A DNA stretch of 64,000 nt from Arcanobacterium sp. S3PF19 (GCF_000758825.1 NZ_JRMX01000014.1:124001-188000); one strand, 5' to 3'; shown: positions 32,086 through 41,207, counted from the first letter of the stretch. The notes: a model not told the origin generated them from the sequence alone. Numbers and translations: made by a program.

Positions 32086-33477
32086 ATGGGTATTTCCCGC
32101 CGGACACATTATTCGCTGCCCGAATACGGCACGGAAGAGATTTCTTTGCGCGTTCCGCTGGACCGCGGGGGAGTGTATGCCAAAAGATTCCGTCTCACGG
32201 ACGCGGAAAAAGCCGCCCTTCCTGCGGAGATTTCCGTATTTGCCAGAGAGTTTCGCGCACCCGGCGGTGAAAATCTTCCCCGGCTGGTTTATTTTCAGGG
32301 CGGACCGGGATCTGCCGCTCCCCGTCCGGAAATTTTAGGCGGATGGCTGAAACCTCTTTTGCGCAGGTACCGTGTCGTAATGCTTGACGAGCGGGGTACC
32401 GGCCTGTCGTCGCCGATCGACGGCAATGTGCTGAACGGTTTTCCCTCTCCCCGGGTTCAGGCCGCCTATCTGGCCTGTTTCCGCGCCGATTCAATTACGG
32501 ACGATGCCGAGGAACTGCGCAGGGAGCTTCAGGCAGACGAGCCCTGGGCGGCTCTCGGACAGTCTTTCGGCGGTTTTTGCATCACGGCATATCTTTCCCG
32601 TGCGCCGCATGGGCTGGCGCGGGCCTTTATCACCGGAGGTCTTCCTTCGCTCACCGATCCCGCGGATGAGGTGTATATCCGCACGTGGGCGGACTGCGAA
32701 AAAAGAAACCGGGAATTCTTTGCCCGCTATCCGAAAGACGAAGACACCTGCTGGGATATCGTTTCCCATCTTGCGGACACACCGGAAACACTGCCCACGG
32801 GCGAGCGTCTTTCGCCACGCAGATTCCGGATGATCGGAATCAATCTGGGATGGTCCTACGGCTTTGAAAAGCTGCATTATATGCTGGAAAATCCGTTCGT
32901 TTGGATAAACGGCAGAAAACGTCTCTCGGGAAGATTTCTCAATTCCGTGGGAAATGCGCTGAGTTTTGCGGGAAATCCCCTGTACTGGGCTTTGCACGAA
33001 AGTATTTACGCACAGGATTTCACGGGCGCCACAAGATGGGCGGCACACCGGATCCGCCGGACTCTCGCGCAGTTTGCGCTGCCCGATCCCGCGCACGCAG
33101 GGGAAGGCGAGGAGCGTCTGCGGCGGGAACTGCGGGAAAAAGGATACGGGTTCCGTTTTTCCGCCGAGCACGTTTTCCCCTGGCAGGGAGAAGAAGACCC
33201 GGCTTTGCGGGCAATGGCGCAGGCAGCCGGAATTTTGGCCGGTTTTACCGATTTTCCCGCTCTGTACGATGTGGACACGCTGGGAAAAAACACTGTCCCA
33301 ACAGCCGCTTTTATCTATGAAAACGATCTGTTTGTGCCCGCAGAACTTTCTTTGCGCACAGCCGGGAAAATATCCGCGCTGAAACCGCTATACAGCCGTT
33401 CGTATTTTCACGACGCGCTGCGCACGGATTCCGCCGCCGTTATCGGCCGGCTGCTGCAGGCTGCGGAGGAAGATTAA
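32086..33477 (+). CDS. pip: Prolyl aminopeptidase (S33 family)
   Basis: A 463-residue alpha/beta hydrolase that releases N-terminal proline from peptides. The oxyanion-hole motif is FQGGPG near residue 70, and MLDERGTGLSS is near residue 100. The nucleophile Ser sits in GQSFGG near residue 162. The catalytic Asp is in IYENDLFVP near residue 410, and the His in YFHDALR near residue 445. The long cap domain between the Ser and Asp regions matches the actinobacterial tetrameric-type enzyme. RBS GAAGGA at about 32072 overlaps the end of the preceding gene, so the two are co-translated. Confidence 0.9.
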   Translation: MGISRRTHYSLPEYGTEEISLRVPLDRGGVYAKRFRLTDAEKAALPAEISVFAREFRAPGGENLPRLVYFQGGPGSAAPRPEILGGWLKPLLRRYRVVMLDERGTGLSSPIDGNVLNGFPSPRVQAAYLACFRADSITDDAEELRRELQADEPWAALGQSFGGFCITAYLSRAPHGLARAFITGGLPSLTDPADEVYIRTWADCEKRNREFFARYPKDEDTCWDIVSHLADTPETLPTGERLSPRRFRMIGINLGWSYGFEKLHYMLENPFVWINGRKRLSGRFLNSVGNALSFAGNPLYWALHESIYAQDFTGATRWAAHRIRRTLAQFALPDPAHAGEGEERLRRELREKGYGFRFSAEHVFPWQGEEDPALRAMAQAAGILAGFTDFPALYDVDTLGKNTVPTAAFIYENDLFVPAELSLRTAGKISALKPLYSRSYFHDALRTDSAAVIGRLLQAAEED

Positions 33478-33602
33478 TTTTCGTATCTTTCGTTTTCTTT
33501 TCCTTCCTTCCGCGGCGCGCGTGAAACATTCTTCGGTTTCGCCTGCGGGAAAACTGCACCGCGTGTGTTTTCCGGCGTAAACTTGTTGTGAATCAGCTAT
33601 AA

Positions 33603-33636
33603 ACGGAAGCCGCTTCACACACGGAAGCCGCTTCAC
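33603..33636 (+). promoter_or_regulatory. Tandem direct repeat upstream of pdxK (possible operator)
   Basis: The 16-base word ACGGAAGCCGCTTCAC occurs at 33603-33618 and again at 33621-33636, an exact 18-bp period. Each copy contains the half-symmetric GAAG-CCG-CTTC. It lies 20-53 bp upstream of the pdxK start, just downstream of a TATAAA at about 33598. Confidence 0.55.
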
Positions 33637-33655
33637 GAATGAGAGGAAGCAGTTA

Positions 33656-34492
33656 ATGGTTTCTTTTGCCTACACTATTGCCGGTTCGGAGGCCACGGGC
33701 GGCGCCGGTTTTCAGGTTGATCTGAAAACTTTTCACGAACTGGGCTGTTACGGAATGGGTGCGCTGACGTGTATCGTTTCTTTCGATCCGAAAAATAACT
33801 GGGGACACCGTTTTGTGCCGGTTGCTCCCGAAGTTATCCGCGATCAGATTGAAGCGGCCACCGCGGCACAGAATCTGGATACGGTAAAAATCGGTATGCT
33901 CGGCACGCCGGCGACCATCGAAACCGTTGCGCAGGCACTGAAAAAGCAGTCATGGAAAAACATTTTGGTGGATCCGGTGCTGATCTGCAAAGGCCAGGAA
34001 CCCGGTCAGGCGTTGGACACCGATACCGCGCTGCGGGAAAAAATACTGCCCCTTGCCACTGTGACAACGCCGAATTACTTTGAGGCATGCACCCTTTCGG
34101 GAATGGAAAACCTGCAGACCGTGGAGGATCTGGCACTCGCGGCGAAGAAAATTTCCGCTCTCGGCCCCAAATATGTGCTGGTAAAAGGGGGAACGGAATT
34201 CCCCGGCCCCAAAGCTGCGGATGTGCTCTGGGACGGAGAAAAGGCAACCGTGTACGAAACCGATAAAATCGGTGAGGAACGGGTTTCCGGCGCGGGCTGC
34301 ACCCTGGCTGCGGCAATCACCGCGGAATTGGCAAAGGGCAGCGATATCCATAAAGCCGTGCAGGTGGCAAAGGATTTGGTTACCTGCGGAATAAAGGCGC
34401 GCGTGAGCGGCAACACTCCGTTTGACACGGTATGGCAGGGCGCCTATTCCGCTTCCGAAACGGCCGGGGTCTGCCACACCCGCATACTGTGA
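33656..34492 (+). CDS. pdxK: Pyridoxal/pyridoxine kinase of the ThiD-like type
   Basis: A 278-residue ribokinase-fold kinase that phosphorylates B6 vitamers (or hydroxymethylpyrimidine). It opens TIAGSEATGGAGFQVDLKTF and has MGALTCIVSFDPKNNWGH, LVDPVLICKG and TPNYFEACTLSGM. The anion-hole segment is SGAGCTLAAAITAEL near residue 212, with the Cys typical of Bacillus-type PdxK. The match is closer to B. subtilis PdxK than to classical actinobacterial ThiD, and no other thiamine gene is near, so B6 salvage is the preferred role. RBS GAGGAAG is at 33643-33649. Confidence 0.85.
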   Translation: MVSFAYTIAGSEATGGAGFQVDLKTFHELGCYGMGALTCIVSFDPKNNWGHRFVPVAPEVIRDQIEAATAAQNLDTVKIGMLGTPATIETVAQALKKQSWKNILVDPVLICKGQEPGQALDTDTALREKILPLATVTTPNYFEACTLSGMENLQTVEDLALAAKKISALGPKYVLVKGGTEFPGPKAADVLWDGEKATVYETDKIGEERVSGAGCTLAAAITAELAKGSDIHKAVQVAKDLVTCGIKARVSGNTPFDTVWQGAYSASETAGVCHTRIL

Positions 34493-34499
34493 ACGCGGA

Positions 34500-35195
34500 A
34501 TGAAAAACTACGGTAAATTTGCCGATTTTGCGCGGCTGCGGGATTTTCTCACAGCCGCGCTGCGGCAGCATCTTTACAATGCCGCGGGCCGCAGCGAAGA
34601 AGAAAAACGCTACCGCTTCGAGCACTGTCTGCGTGTGGCGCAAATCGGACGGCGGGTGGCGGAGAAAGAGAATCTTGATCCGCAGGCTCTGGAACTGGGT
34701 TGTCTGCTGCACGATATCGGAAAATGGGATGCCAAAATTCCCGTCGACCACGGCCGCAGCGGTGCTCTGACGGCGGCAAAACTGTTTGCCCAAGCGGATC
34801 TGCCTGCCGATCTGTGCGAAGAACTGGCACAGGGGATCGCGATGCACGTGGACGGCAGATACAATCCGCGCACGGACTGTGCGGAAAACGAAGAAAACAC
34901 CGCCGGGGAAAAGTACCGCTTTTTCCCCAAGCCGCCTACTGCCTGCGCGGTTTTAATCGGCGAATGCGACGACATAGACCGCTTCGGCACCTACAGGATC
35001 TGCGACACGCTGCGTTACTGGAATTTTCTCTCGCTTTCCACTGCGAAACAGATTCTCCAAATTGACTCCTATCTCGCCCGGCTGGAGCAAATGCGCGGAA
35101 AAACACGGCACAGCGAAACCACACGGCAGCTCTGGAGAGAAAACATAGACTACCAAATCGGATTTTTCTCCCGGCTGCGCGGGGAAATCGGCTGA
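34500..35195 (+). CDS. HD-domain phosphohydrolase
   Basis: A 231-residue HD-superfamily hydrolase. The metal ligands are the His of RFEHCLRVAQ near residue 41, the HD pair of CLLHDIGKWD near residue 70, a further His in AMHVDGRY and an Asp in GECDDIDRFG near residue 160. The family acts on nucleotides or phosphate esters; the substrate is unknown. The start ATG 34500 lies 7 bp after pdxK, so the two are co-transcribed, which may point to a linked metabolite-repair or salvage role. Confidence 0.8.
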   Translation: MKNYGKFADFARLRDFLTAALRQHLYNAAGRSEEEKRYRFEHCLRVAQIGRRVAEKENLDPQALELGCLLHDIGKWDAKIPVDHGRSGALTAAKLFAQADLPADLCEELAQGIAMHVDGRYNPRTDCAENEENTAGEKYRFFPKPPTACAVLIGECDDIDRFGTYRICDTLRYWNFLSLSTAKQILQIDSYLARLEQMRGKTRHSETTRQLWRENIDYQIGFFSRLRGEIG

Positions 35196-35296
35196 TATCC
35201 CGAAGACGGCGGATAAATCCCTGATCCGCTGCTCTTTGCCGGATTTATGCGGCCGTGGCAAAGGGCGCGCAGACGCCCGCCGCGGCAGGGCAAAGA

Positions 35297-36658
35297 TCAG
35301 TAATCCGGCTGCGGCTGCGTGGAAAGACCGGCGAAGCGGGAACGGTTTCCCTGGAACATCAATTCTATTTCCCCCGTGGGACCGGCGCGGTGTTTGCCGA
35401 TAATAATTTTTGACGGCGGCGCATCCGGCGAAGTATCTGCCGTATCGCGGTGGATAAGCAAAATAACGTCGGCGTCCTGCTCCAGCGAACCCGATTCGCG
35501 CAAATCGGCCACCTGCGGTTTCTTGTCCTGCCTGGCTTCCGGATTTCTGTTCAGCTGTGCGACGGCGATAATCGGAATATCAAGCTCTTTTGCCAGCAGC
35601 TTGATCGAACGGGAAAACTCCGAGACTTCCTGCTGCCTGGATTCAACGAGCTTCGCCCCGGAAGTGAGCAGCTGCAGATAATCAATCACAATCATTTCGA
35701 TATTCTGCTGCTGGCGCAGGCGGCGCGCTTTGGCGCGGATCTCGGTCATTGTCAGATTCGGCGAATCGTCGATAAAAAACGGTGCCCGGGAAATTTTCTC
35801 CACGGTAGTCGCTATTTTCTGCCATTCATCCTCACTGCATTCTCCCCTGATCAGCTTCGAAAGCATAACATTGGATTCCGCGGCGAGCGCCCTCATCACC
35901 AGTTCGTTGCGGTTCATTTCCAGAGAGAAAAAGGCAACGGGCTTATTTTGCCTTATCGCAATGTTTCGGCAGAAATCCATTGCGAGAGTGGATTTTCCCA
36001 TTCCCGGACGCGCCGCAACAATAATCATCTGCCCGGGACGCAGTCCCAAAAGAACCGAATCCAGATCCCCGAAACCGGTGGGAAGTCCGACCATGTCTCC
36101 GTCGCGGGCGGAATTTGCCATGATTTCGCCAACCACGTCGGGCAGAATTTCGTTCAGTCCGGCGTAGTCGTTCACCACATGGGATTCGGCCACGGCAAAC
36201 ATCTCCGCCTGTGCTTTGTCCAGAAGTGTTTCCACGTCATTTCCGTCGGCGGAATATCCCAGACGCGTGATCCGCATACCGACATTGACCAAAGCACGCA
36301 GCTTGGACATATCCTGCACAATTTTTGCATAATATGCCACATTTGCGGTTGTGGGAACATTCAGCACAAGATCGGAAAGATATTCGTCGCCGCCGACCGT
36401 GGCCAGTTCCCCGCTGCGTTCCAGCTCCGCGGCAACCGTAATTACGTCGGCCGAGCCCTGGTTGGAAAAGATTTTTATTATTGTTTCGAAGATAAGAGCG
36501 TTTTTCGGGGTATAAAAATCGGTAGCACGTACGAGTGAAACCACATCGGAAATTGCGTCCTTGTTGATCATCATACTTCCCAAAACCGCACCCTCCGCTT
36601 CCGTGTTGTGCGGCGGTACGCGGCTGAATCCCGGGTTTGCCGTTTCGCTGTCTGCCAT
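35297..36658 (-). CDS. dnaB: Replicative DNA helicase DnaB
   Basis: A 453-residue hexameric helicase. The N-terminal primase-binding domain (EAEGAVLGSMMINKDAI to about residue 115) is followed by a linker and the RecA-like domain. Walker A is VAARPGMGKSTLA near residue 218, Walker B IVIDYLQLL near residue 325, and the sensor region is IIAVAQLNR. There is no intein. RBS TAGGAGGA lies directly before the ATG at 36658. It is separated from the rpsF-ssb-rpsR-rplI operon, to which it is normally adjacent, by the MATE and surface-protein genes. Confidence 0.97.
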   Translation of the reverse strand: MADSETANPGFSRVPPHNTEAEGAVLGSMMINKDAISDVVSLVRATDFYTPKNALIFETIIKIFSNQGSADVITVAAELERSGELATVGGDEYLSDLVLNVPTTANVAYYAKIVQDMSKLRALVNVGMRITRLGYSADGNDVETLLDKAQAEMFAVAESHVVNDYAGLNEILPDVVGEIMANSARDGDMVGLPTGFGDLDSVLLGLRPGQMIIVAARPGMGKSTLAMDFCRNIAIRQNKPVAFFSLEMNRNELVMRALAAESNVMLSKLIRGECSEDEWQKIATTVEKISRAPFFIDDSPNLTMTEIRAKARRLRQQQNIEMIVIDYLQLLTSGAKLVESRQQEVSEFSRSIKLLAKELDIPIIAVAQLNRNPEARQDKKPQVADLRESGSLEQDADVILLIHRDTADTSPDAPPSKIIIGKHRAGPTGEIELMFQGNRSRFAGLSTQPQPDY

Positions 36659-37056
36659 CTTTCCTCCTACTAGCTAAGTATGCCTTAACATACGCTTTTT
36701 CCCCAAGGGAACCGGATGTTGGTTCGCCTTGCGCTTTCGGGTGAGACAATGGGCACAAAAGTTTTTGTGGATTCTTTAAGTATTTTTGTGGAAACACGCC
36801 ATATAGAAAGTGGAAAACTTAAAAAATTATTTCCGTTTTCCACACAGCGACTTTCAAAGTTTTCCACAGTTGTGGATCTTCTAGGGAAAACCGCCAATTT
36901 GAGGGGTTTGAAAATTTTTTACTGTGGAAAAAATTATCCGTTAAAAACTCCCGACACATAAAAAAGTTAAAGTTAAACACGCCCATGTACGTCACGGACG
37001 ATATAATCTTTCTGTACATCCGAAATCAGACAGATCTTCGAAACGACAGCAAACCC
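36659..37056. other. AT-rich 398-bp region between dnaB and the MATE gene
   Basis: It holds the dnaB leader with the inverted repeat GTATG-CCTTAA-CATAC (36677-36692), the DnaA-box-like cluster at 36766-36931 and a TATAAT hexamer at 37002-37007 that fits as -10 of the MATE gene. A small frame (36716-36961) crosses the boxes and shows no ribosome site or family similarity. Confidence 0.7.
36766..36931. promoter_or_regulatory. Cluster of DnaA-box-like sites upstream of dnaB
   Basis: Six nonamers resemble TTATCCACA. The 8-of-9 matches are 36836-36844 (TTTTCCACA), 36860-36868 (TTTTCCACA) and 36923-36931 (reverse strand). The 7-of-9 matches are 36766-36774, 36787-36795 and 36871-36879, all on the reverse strand. 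The pair at 36860-36879 forms a near-palindrome. Confidence 0.6.
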
Positions 37057-38403
37057 ATGCACCGCAAAAATTCCGAACTGCGCCGGATAGACCGCACAAT
37101 TTCCTCTCTTGCACTGCCCTCGCTTGCCACTTTGCTCGCCGAACCGCTGCTGATCATGGTCGATTCGGCTATGGTCGGCAGACTGGGCACTTCCTCACTC
37201 GCGGGCCTGTCTCTCTCCTCCACAATTCTCACCGCCATCGTGGGAATCTGTATCTTTCTCACCTACGCCACCACCGCGGAAACGGCCCGGTTTGTGGGAG
37301 CGGGAAACCACAGGGCGGCAATCCGCAGAGGAATAGACGGAATCTGGCTGGGAGGAATGATCGGCGTAATTTTTGCGTGCGTATTCCATTTCGGCGCGCA
37401 GAGCATCCTGCGCCTTTTCGGCCCACAGCCGCAAACACTTGAACAGGCAGTGGCCTATGCGCAAAGCTCCGCGTTCGGGCTGCCGGGAATGCTGGTTACG
37501 CTTGCGGCAACGGGTACTCTGCGCGGTTTTTCCGACGCAAAATCACCTCTGTATGCTTCTGTCGCCGGATCTTTGCTGAACATTCCCCTCAATTTTTTCC
37601 TGATCTACCCCTGCGCCCTGAAAATCTCCGGTGCGGGATACGGAACGGCTGCGGCGCAGCTGTTTATGGCTTTTTTCCTCTGTATGCGGGTGCGGAAAAT
37701 CGGACGCAGATACGGTGTGCCTCCCTTTCCGAAAGGAGCAGGCGTTCTGCTTTCGCTGCGCAGCGCGATTCCGCTGATAATTCGGACGCTGTGCCTGAGA
37801 GGCGCCATTTTGCTGCAGATCACCGCCGCGGCAGGCCTGGGAACTGTTGCCCTGGCAGGCAACCAAATCGCAATGACCATGTGGAATTTTGCCTCTTACG
37901 GCCTGGATTCCCTGGCCACGGCCGCTCAGATAATGATCGGACAGAGTCTGGGAAGGGGAAATGTTTCCGAAATCCGAACAATCCTGCGCAGATGCATCAA
38001 CAGATCTGTTGTGACCGGAATAATTCTTGCCCTGTTCTTCGCCGTTCTGTCTTTTGCCGTTCCGTCTCTGATCACCGCAGACAGTGACGTGCGCACGCTG
38101 TCGGTATATATCTGCCTGATAATATCTCTTTCCGTTCCCGTTTCCGCACTCGCCTACCTCCTCGACGGAGTGCTGATCGGCGCCGGCGACACCCGTAAAC
38201 TGGCCAAATATATGCTGATCTCTTTCTTTTCCTTTACTCCCGTGGCACTGGCTGTTCTGTTCCTGCCTATGGGAAGCCCCACTTTCGCGATGCTTTTTCT
38301 CTGGGCGGGATACGCGCTCGTGTTTATGACGGCACGCAGTGCCACGGCCTATTGCCGCGTACGCGGAGCCGGGTGGATGCACCTGCACCAACCCGGCGAT
38401 TAA
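37057..38403 (+). CDS. MATE-family efflux transporter (DinF-like)
   Basis: A 448-residue protein with about twelve membrane segments and the MATE family pattern: two similar six-helix halves, with LPSLATLLAEPLLIMVDSAMVGRLG near the start and GLDSLATAAQIMIGQSLG in the second half. It probably exchanges Na+ or H+ for organic cations; its substrate is unknown. ATG 37057 is used because a TATAAT at 37002-37007 lies downstream of the alternative ATG 36985. In Streptomyces a MATE gene also sits between rplI and dnaB, but here it is transcribed opposite to both. Confidence 0.9.
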   Translation: MHRKNSELRRIDRTISSLALPSLATLLAEPLLIMVDSAMVGRLGTSSLAGLSLSSTILTAIVGICIFLTYATTAETARFVGAGNHRAAIRRGIDGIWLGGMIGVIFACVFHFGAQSILRLFGPQPQTLEQAVAYAQSSAFGLPGMLVTLAATGTLRGFSDAKSPLYASVAGSLLNIPLNFFLIYPCALKISGAGYGTAAAQLFMAFFLCMRVRKIGRRYGVPPFPKGAGVLLSLRSAIPLIIRTLCLRGAILLQITAAAGLGTVALAGNQIAMTMWNFASYGLDSLATAAQIMIGQSLGRGNVSEIRTILRRCINRSVVTGIILALFFAVLSFAVPSLITADSDVRTLSVYICLIISLSVPVSALAYLLDGVLIGAGDTRKLAKYMLISFFSFTPVALAVLFLPMGSPTFAMLFLWAGYALVFMTARSATAYCRVRGAGWMHLHQPGD

Positions 38404-38419
38404 CCGCACGCGGATAAAT

Positions 38420-41044
38420 TCACGCTTTGGCGTTCAGTGCCGCTTTTCGCCGCTGCATAATCCCCACACCGGAGAAAACCGCATTCACCAGCAGCAGCGC
38501 AGCCACTGCGCCGAGCAGTATATGCTGCGTAAACAAAGACGCGTTTCCGTCGCCTGAATTCGCCTTCGGGTTTTTCAGTGCTTTCACCGAATCCGACATC
38601 CCCGCGGGCTGTGCGTCTGCCCCATCCGCCGCAGCCGCAGCGGAAGTGGCGGATTTGCCTGCACCCATGCCCGACATTCCTGCCGCACGCAGCTCCGCAG
38701 CGCTCGGAACGCATGGTTTGCCGTCGTCGGTAAGCCATTTCTGCGTACTTCCCGCAGCTGCCACAAGCGCACCCAGATCGAAGTGTCCGTGCGTCACTCC
38801 CGCTCCCGCACCGACATTAAACGTGAGTACGGTATCGGCAAAAACCGCGCCGGAAGCGCGCATAGCCGTCCGCAGCCGCAGCCCTACCCGATACGTGCCG
38901 GGAGACGAAAACACCCAATTTGGATGTGCATGCGTATTGGGAGGCAGACTAATCGTTCCCGCTCCGGAAGAACCGGCGCCCCAAAGCCAGCGTTTGCCGA
39001 CTGTCTTTCCGAAATTGCCGGATTGGAACACCTCCATCATTCCCGGTCCGGAGAAAGATGTCAGACTCATTGACAGCGATCCGTTTGTTTTTTCCAGCAG
39101 ACTCGGAGCCTGCGTATTTACGCCCACCCAGGGCACATTTGCCACCTGGCTCGCAGAAATCATCCACACCCGGGTATTTGCGGGGATGTTTCCCGTGGTT
39201 TCGGTGGTAACGGCTTTTCCCGCCGCTCCGACGGCAAAGGTCAGACTGCTCGGATCAACCCAATGCGCCGGCACAAAACGGTCGTCTTTAATGCGGGGCA
39301 GCAGCGCGGCCCCACCCGTTCCGCCTACCGAACGCAGCCGGCAGACGGTATGTTTTGCACGCCGCGGCCCAAAGCCGTTTCCGTGTGCTCCGGCAGCACC
39401 GGAATTCCCGTTTCCGCCTGCCGAAGGATCCTGTCCGGAAGCGGAATCGTGTGTTTGGTGCGGAATCTGCCGCGCACCGCCATGCCCGCCGGGTTTGCCG
39501 ATAAGGCCGTCTCCGACCGCCCAGGTGTAGGTAAATACCCGCGAGCTCTGCGCGTCCCGATTCGCATCAAGCGCGGCCGCCGCACGGTCGGAAAGACCGT
39601 TTAGGAACGAAGAGGAGGCGCTGAGCGCGGCTTTCGACGAGACGCGCACTTTCATCGTATAAATTCCGCGTTTTTCGAAAATCCAGTTTCCGTGCACGTG
39701 CCGCGGCTCGGGCTGCCAAATTTTTTCTCCCGAAACCAACTCCGTGTTTCCCGATTCAAACAGAGAGGCACTGCCGCGGTACGAAGGACTGCCGAAGAAA
39801 AACACTTTCCCGGGTCCTTTTACTTCAAGAAACTCATATTCCAAAGGATGTGCCGATTTTGGCACAGACATGGAATCCCATCCGGGGAAAGGTATTTCGC
39901 TTTGCCGATCCCCGTTTATTCCCAGAAAATAGCCGGAAGGCACAAATTTTCGGGCAAAATTTTCCGGAAATTCCGTATATGCTTTCTGCGGCACATTCAT
40001 AATCACCGATTCGGCTTCGCGCAGCACAGACGGGGAAACGGAATCGTCTTTTACGGTCAGCGCCGGGCGTCCGTTTCGCATAACGGCATTAAATACGTCT
40101 ATATGCCCGTGATCCAGCACTGTTTTCCCCTCGGAACTGAGAATCTGCGCGCTTCCGGCGCTGTTTTCTCCGGGTCGGGGAGAAGGATTCACGGGCGCGG
40201 GCCCGTGATCCGTGCCCGCAGGGCCGGGTGAGGGCCGCGGTCCGGGAGCCGGCGGCAGGGGCGAGGGATTCTCTCCCGGAACTTCCGGCGTGGGCGCCGG
40301 ATCCGTGCCCGCGGAGGTATCGCGTGTATCCGCAGGGTTTTTAATTACCCGAAAAACAACGGTAAAAATTTTGGACTCTTCTTTTTTCCCGTCGCTCTTT
40401 TCGGCCACGGCTTTTGCGGTCAGTGTGTAAAGCCCGGCTTTTTCAAAAAACCAGTGCCCGTGGTAATGCCCGGGAACCGGAAGCACCGAACCGTCTTCAA
40501 CATAGTAACTGCCGTCTTTCAAAACGGGTTTGAAAAGATTCGGATCGTTTTCGTCCACAGCCAGTTCGTTGTTTCCAAATACCGCCAAATTTCCCGGCCC
40601 CCGCACTTTCAGGAAATGTATCGAAACGGAAGTAAAACCGTTTTCCTTCACATTTGGGGCACTCCAACCGGGCTCAAACCAAAAATCTCTGTTTCCCGAA
40701 GAGTAGTAACCGACTTTTCCCCCGCGCGAAAGCGCGCGGAAATTATAACTGTCCGAATACGTCTGCGGCTGAATCGCAAATACGGTTGAGTTTGGATCGT
40801 ACAGATCGTCATTAAACCCTGTGCGCACATATACAACCGGTTTTCCGGAATCGGTATTTACATAAAACGCATCCGTATGGTTCTCGCAGATTTCTGTTTT
40901 TCCGTCTGCGGTTTTGGCATAATTGTCACAGTGGGAGCCGGCGGCGCCCACTGCACCCGCAGGAGGGATACAGACGGCGAACATCAGTGCCAAAGTCATC
41001 AGTCCCGCAAGTAATGCGGCAAAACGGTGTTTTAAAGGTGTCAT
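38420..41044 (-). CDS. Surface-anchored repeat protein of the actinobacterial HGH/choice-of-anchor M type
   Basis: An 874-residue exported protein. The signal peptide (LLAGLMTLALMFAVCIPPAGAVG) ends near residue 34. Three copies of the actinobacterial surface-anchored repeat are seen, each ending in a His-containing strand: PGHYHGHWFFEKAGLYTL near 200, PRHVHGNWIFEKRGIYTM near 450 and HAHPNWVFSSPGTYRVGL near 715. DHGHIDVF near residue 310 and THGHFDLG near residue 760 open the repeats. A single membrane helix (HILLGAVAALLLVNAVF) and a basic tail end the protein; no LPxTG motif is present. Relatives are tied to metal-uptake ABC transporters, and the many paired His residues suggest metal or heme binding. 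The promoter carries a Zur/Fur-like box. Confidence 0.87.
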   Translation of the reverse strand: MTPLKHRFAALLAGLMTLALMFAVCIPPAGAVGAAGSHCDNYAKTADGKTEICENHTDAFYVNTDSGKPVVYVRTGFNDDLYDPNSTVFAIQPQTYSDSYNFRALSRGGKVGYYSSGNRDFWFEPGWSAPNVKENGFTSVSIHFLKVRGPGNLAVFGNNELAVDENDPNLFKPVLKDGSYYVEDGSVLPVPGHYHGHWFFEKAGLYTLTAKAVAEKSDGKKEESKIFTVVFRVIKNPADTRDTSAGTDPAPTPEVPGENPSPLPPAPGPRPSPGPAGTDHGPAPVNPSPRPGENSAGSAQILSSEGKTVLDHGHIDVFNAVMRNGRPALTVKDDSVSPSVLREAESVIMNVPQKAYTEFPENFARKFVPSGYFLGINGDRQSEIPFPGWDSMSVPKSAHPLEYEFLEVKGPGKVFFFGSPSYRGSASLFESGNTELVSGEKIWQPEPRHVHGNWIFEKRGIYTMKVRVSSKAALSASSSFLNGLSDRAAAALDANRDAQSSRVFTYTWAVGDGLIGKPGGHGGARQIPHQTHDSASGQDPSAGGNGNSGAAGAHGNGFGPRRAKHTVCRLRSVGGTGGAALLPRIKDDRFVPAHWVDPSSLTFAVGAAGKAVTTETTGNIPANTRVWMISASQVANVPWVGVNTQAPSLLEKTNGSLSMSLTSFSGPGMMEVFQSGNFGKTVGKRWLWGAGSSGAGTISLPPNTHAHPNWVFSSPGTYRVGLRLRTAMRASGAVFADTVLTFNVGAGAGVTHGHFDLGALVAAAGSTQKWLTDDGKPCVPSAAELRAAGMSGMGAGKSATSAAAAADGADAQPAGMSDSVKALKNPKANSGDGNASLFTQHILLGAVAALLLVNAVFSGVGIMQRRKAALNAKA

Positions 41045-41079
41045 CGGTTTCTTTCTGTCACTCGGGGATAACTGTATTC

Positions 41080-41108
41080 AGTATAATGAGAATCGTTATC
41101 AATAACAA
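41080..41108 (-). promoter_or_regulatory. Zur/Fur-type operator within the surface-protein promoter
   Basis: On the minus strand TTGTTA (41108-41103) and TATACT (41085-41080) are 17 bp apart. The spacer contains the 7-1-7 palindrome TGAGAATCGTTATCA (+ strand 41087-41101), 13 of 15 to the symmetric form TGATAATCATTATCA. A bound repressor would occupy the space between the -35 and -10 elements. The start codon is 36 bp downstream of the -10. Confidence 0.65.
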
Positions 41109-41172
41109 ACGGAGTGCCACAGGTGCCGCCAAATACCGTATTTTCAAAATCCGCATACCGCAGCGGAAAAAG

Positions 41173-41207
41173 AAAAGGGGGAGAAACGCCGCTGCGTCTC
41201 TCCCCTT
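41173..41207 (-). terminator. Intrinsic terminator of the rpsF-rplI operon
   Basis: The arm CGTCTCTCCCCTT (41195-41207) pairs with a GGGGGAGAAACG arm at 41177-41188 with one bulge, followed on the minus strand by a T-rich run (41161-41176). Confidence 0.75.

Noticed and set aside
36716-36961. 81-codon frame in the dnaB upstream region
   Set aside because: It has no ribosome site, an unusual composition, and overlaps the DnaA-box cluster.
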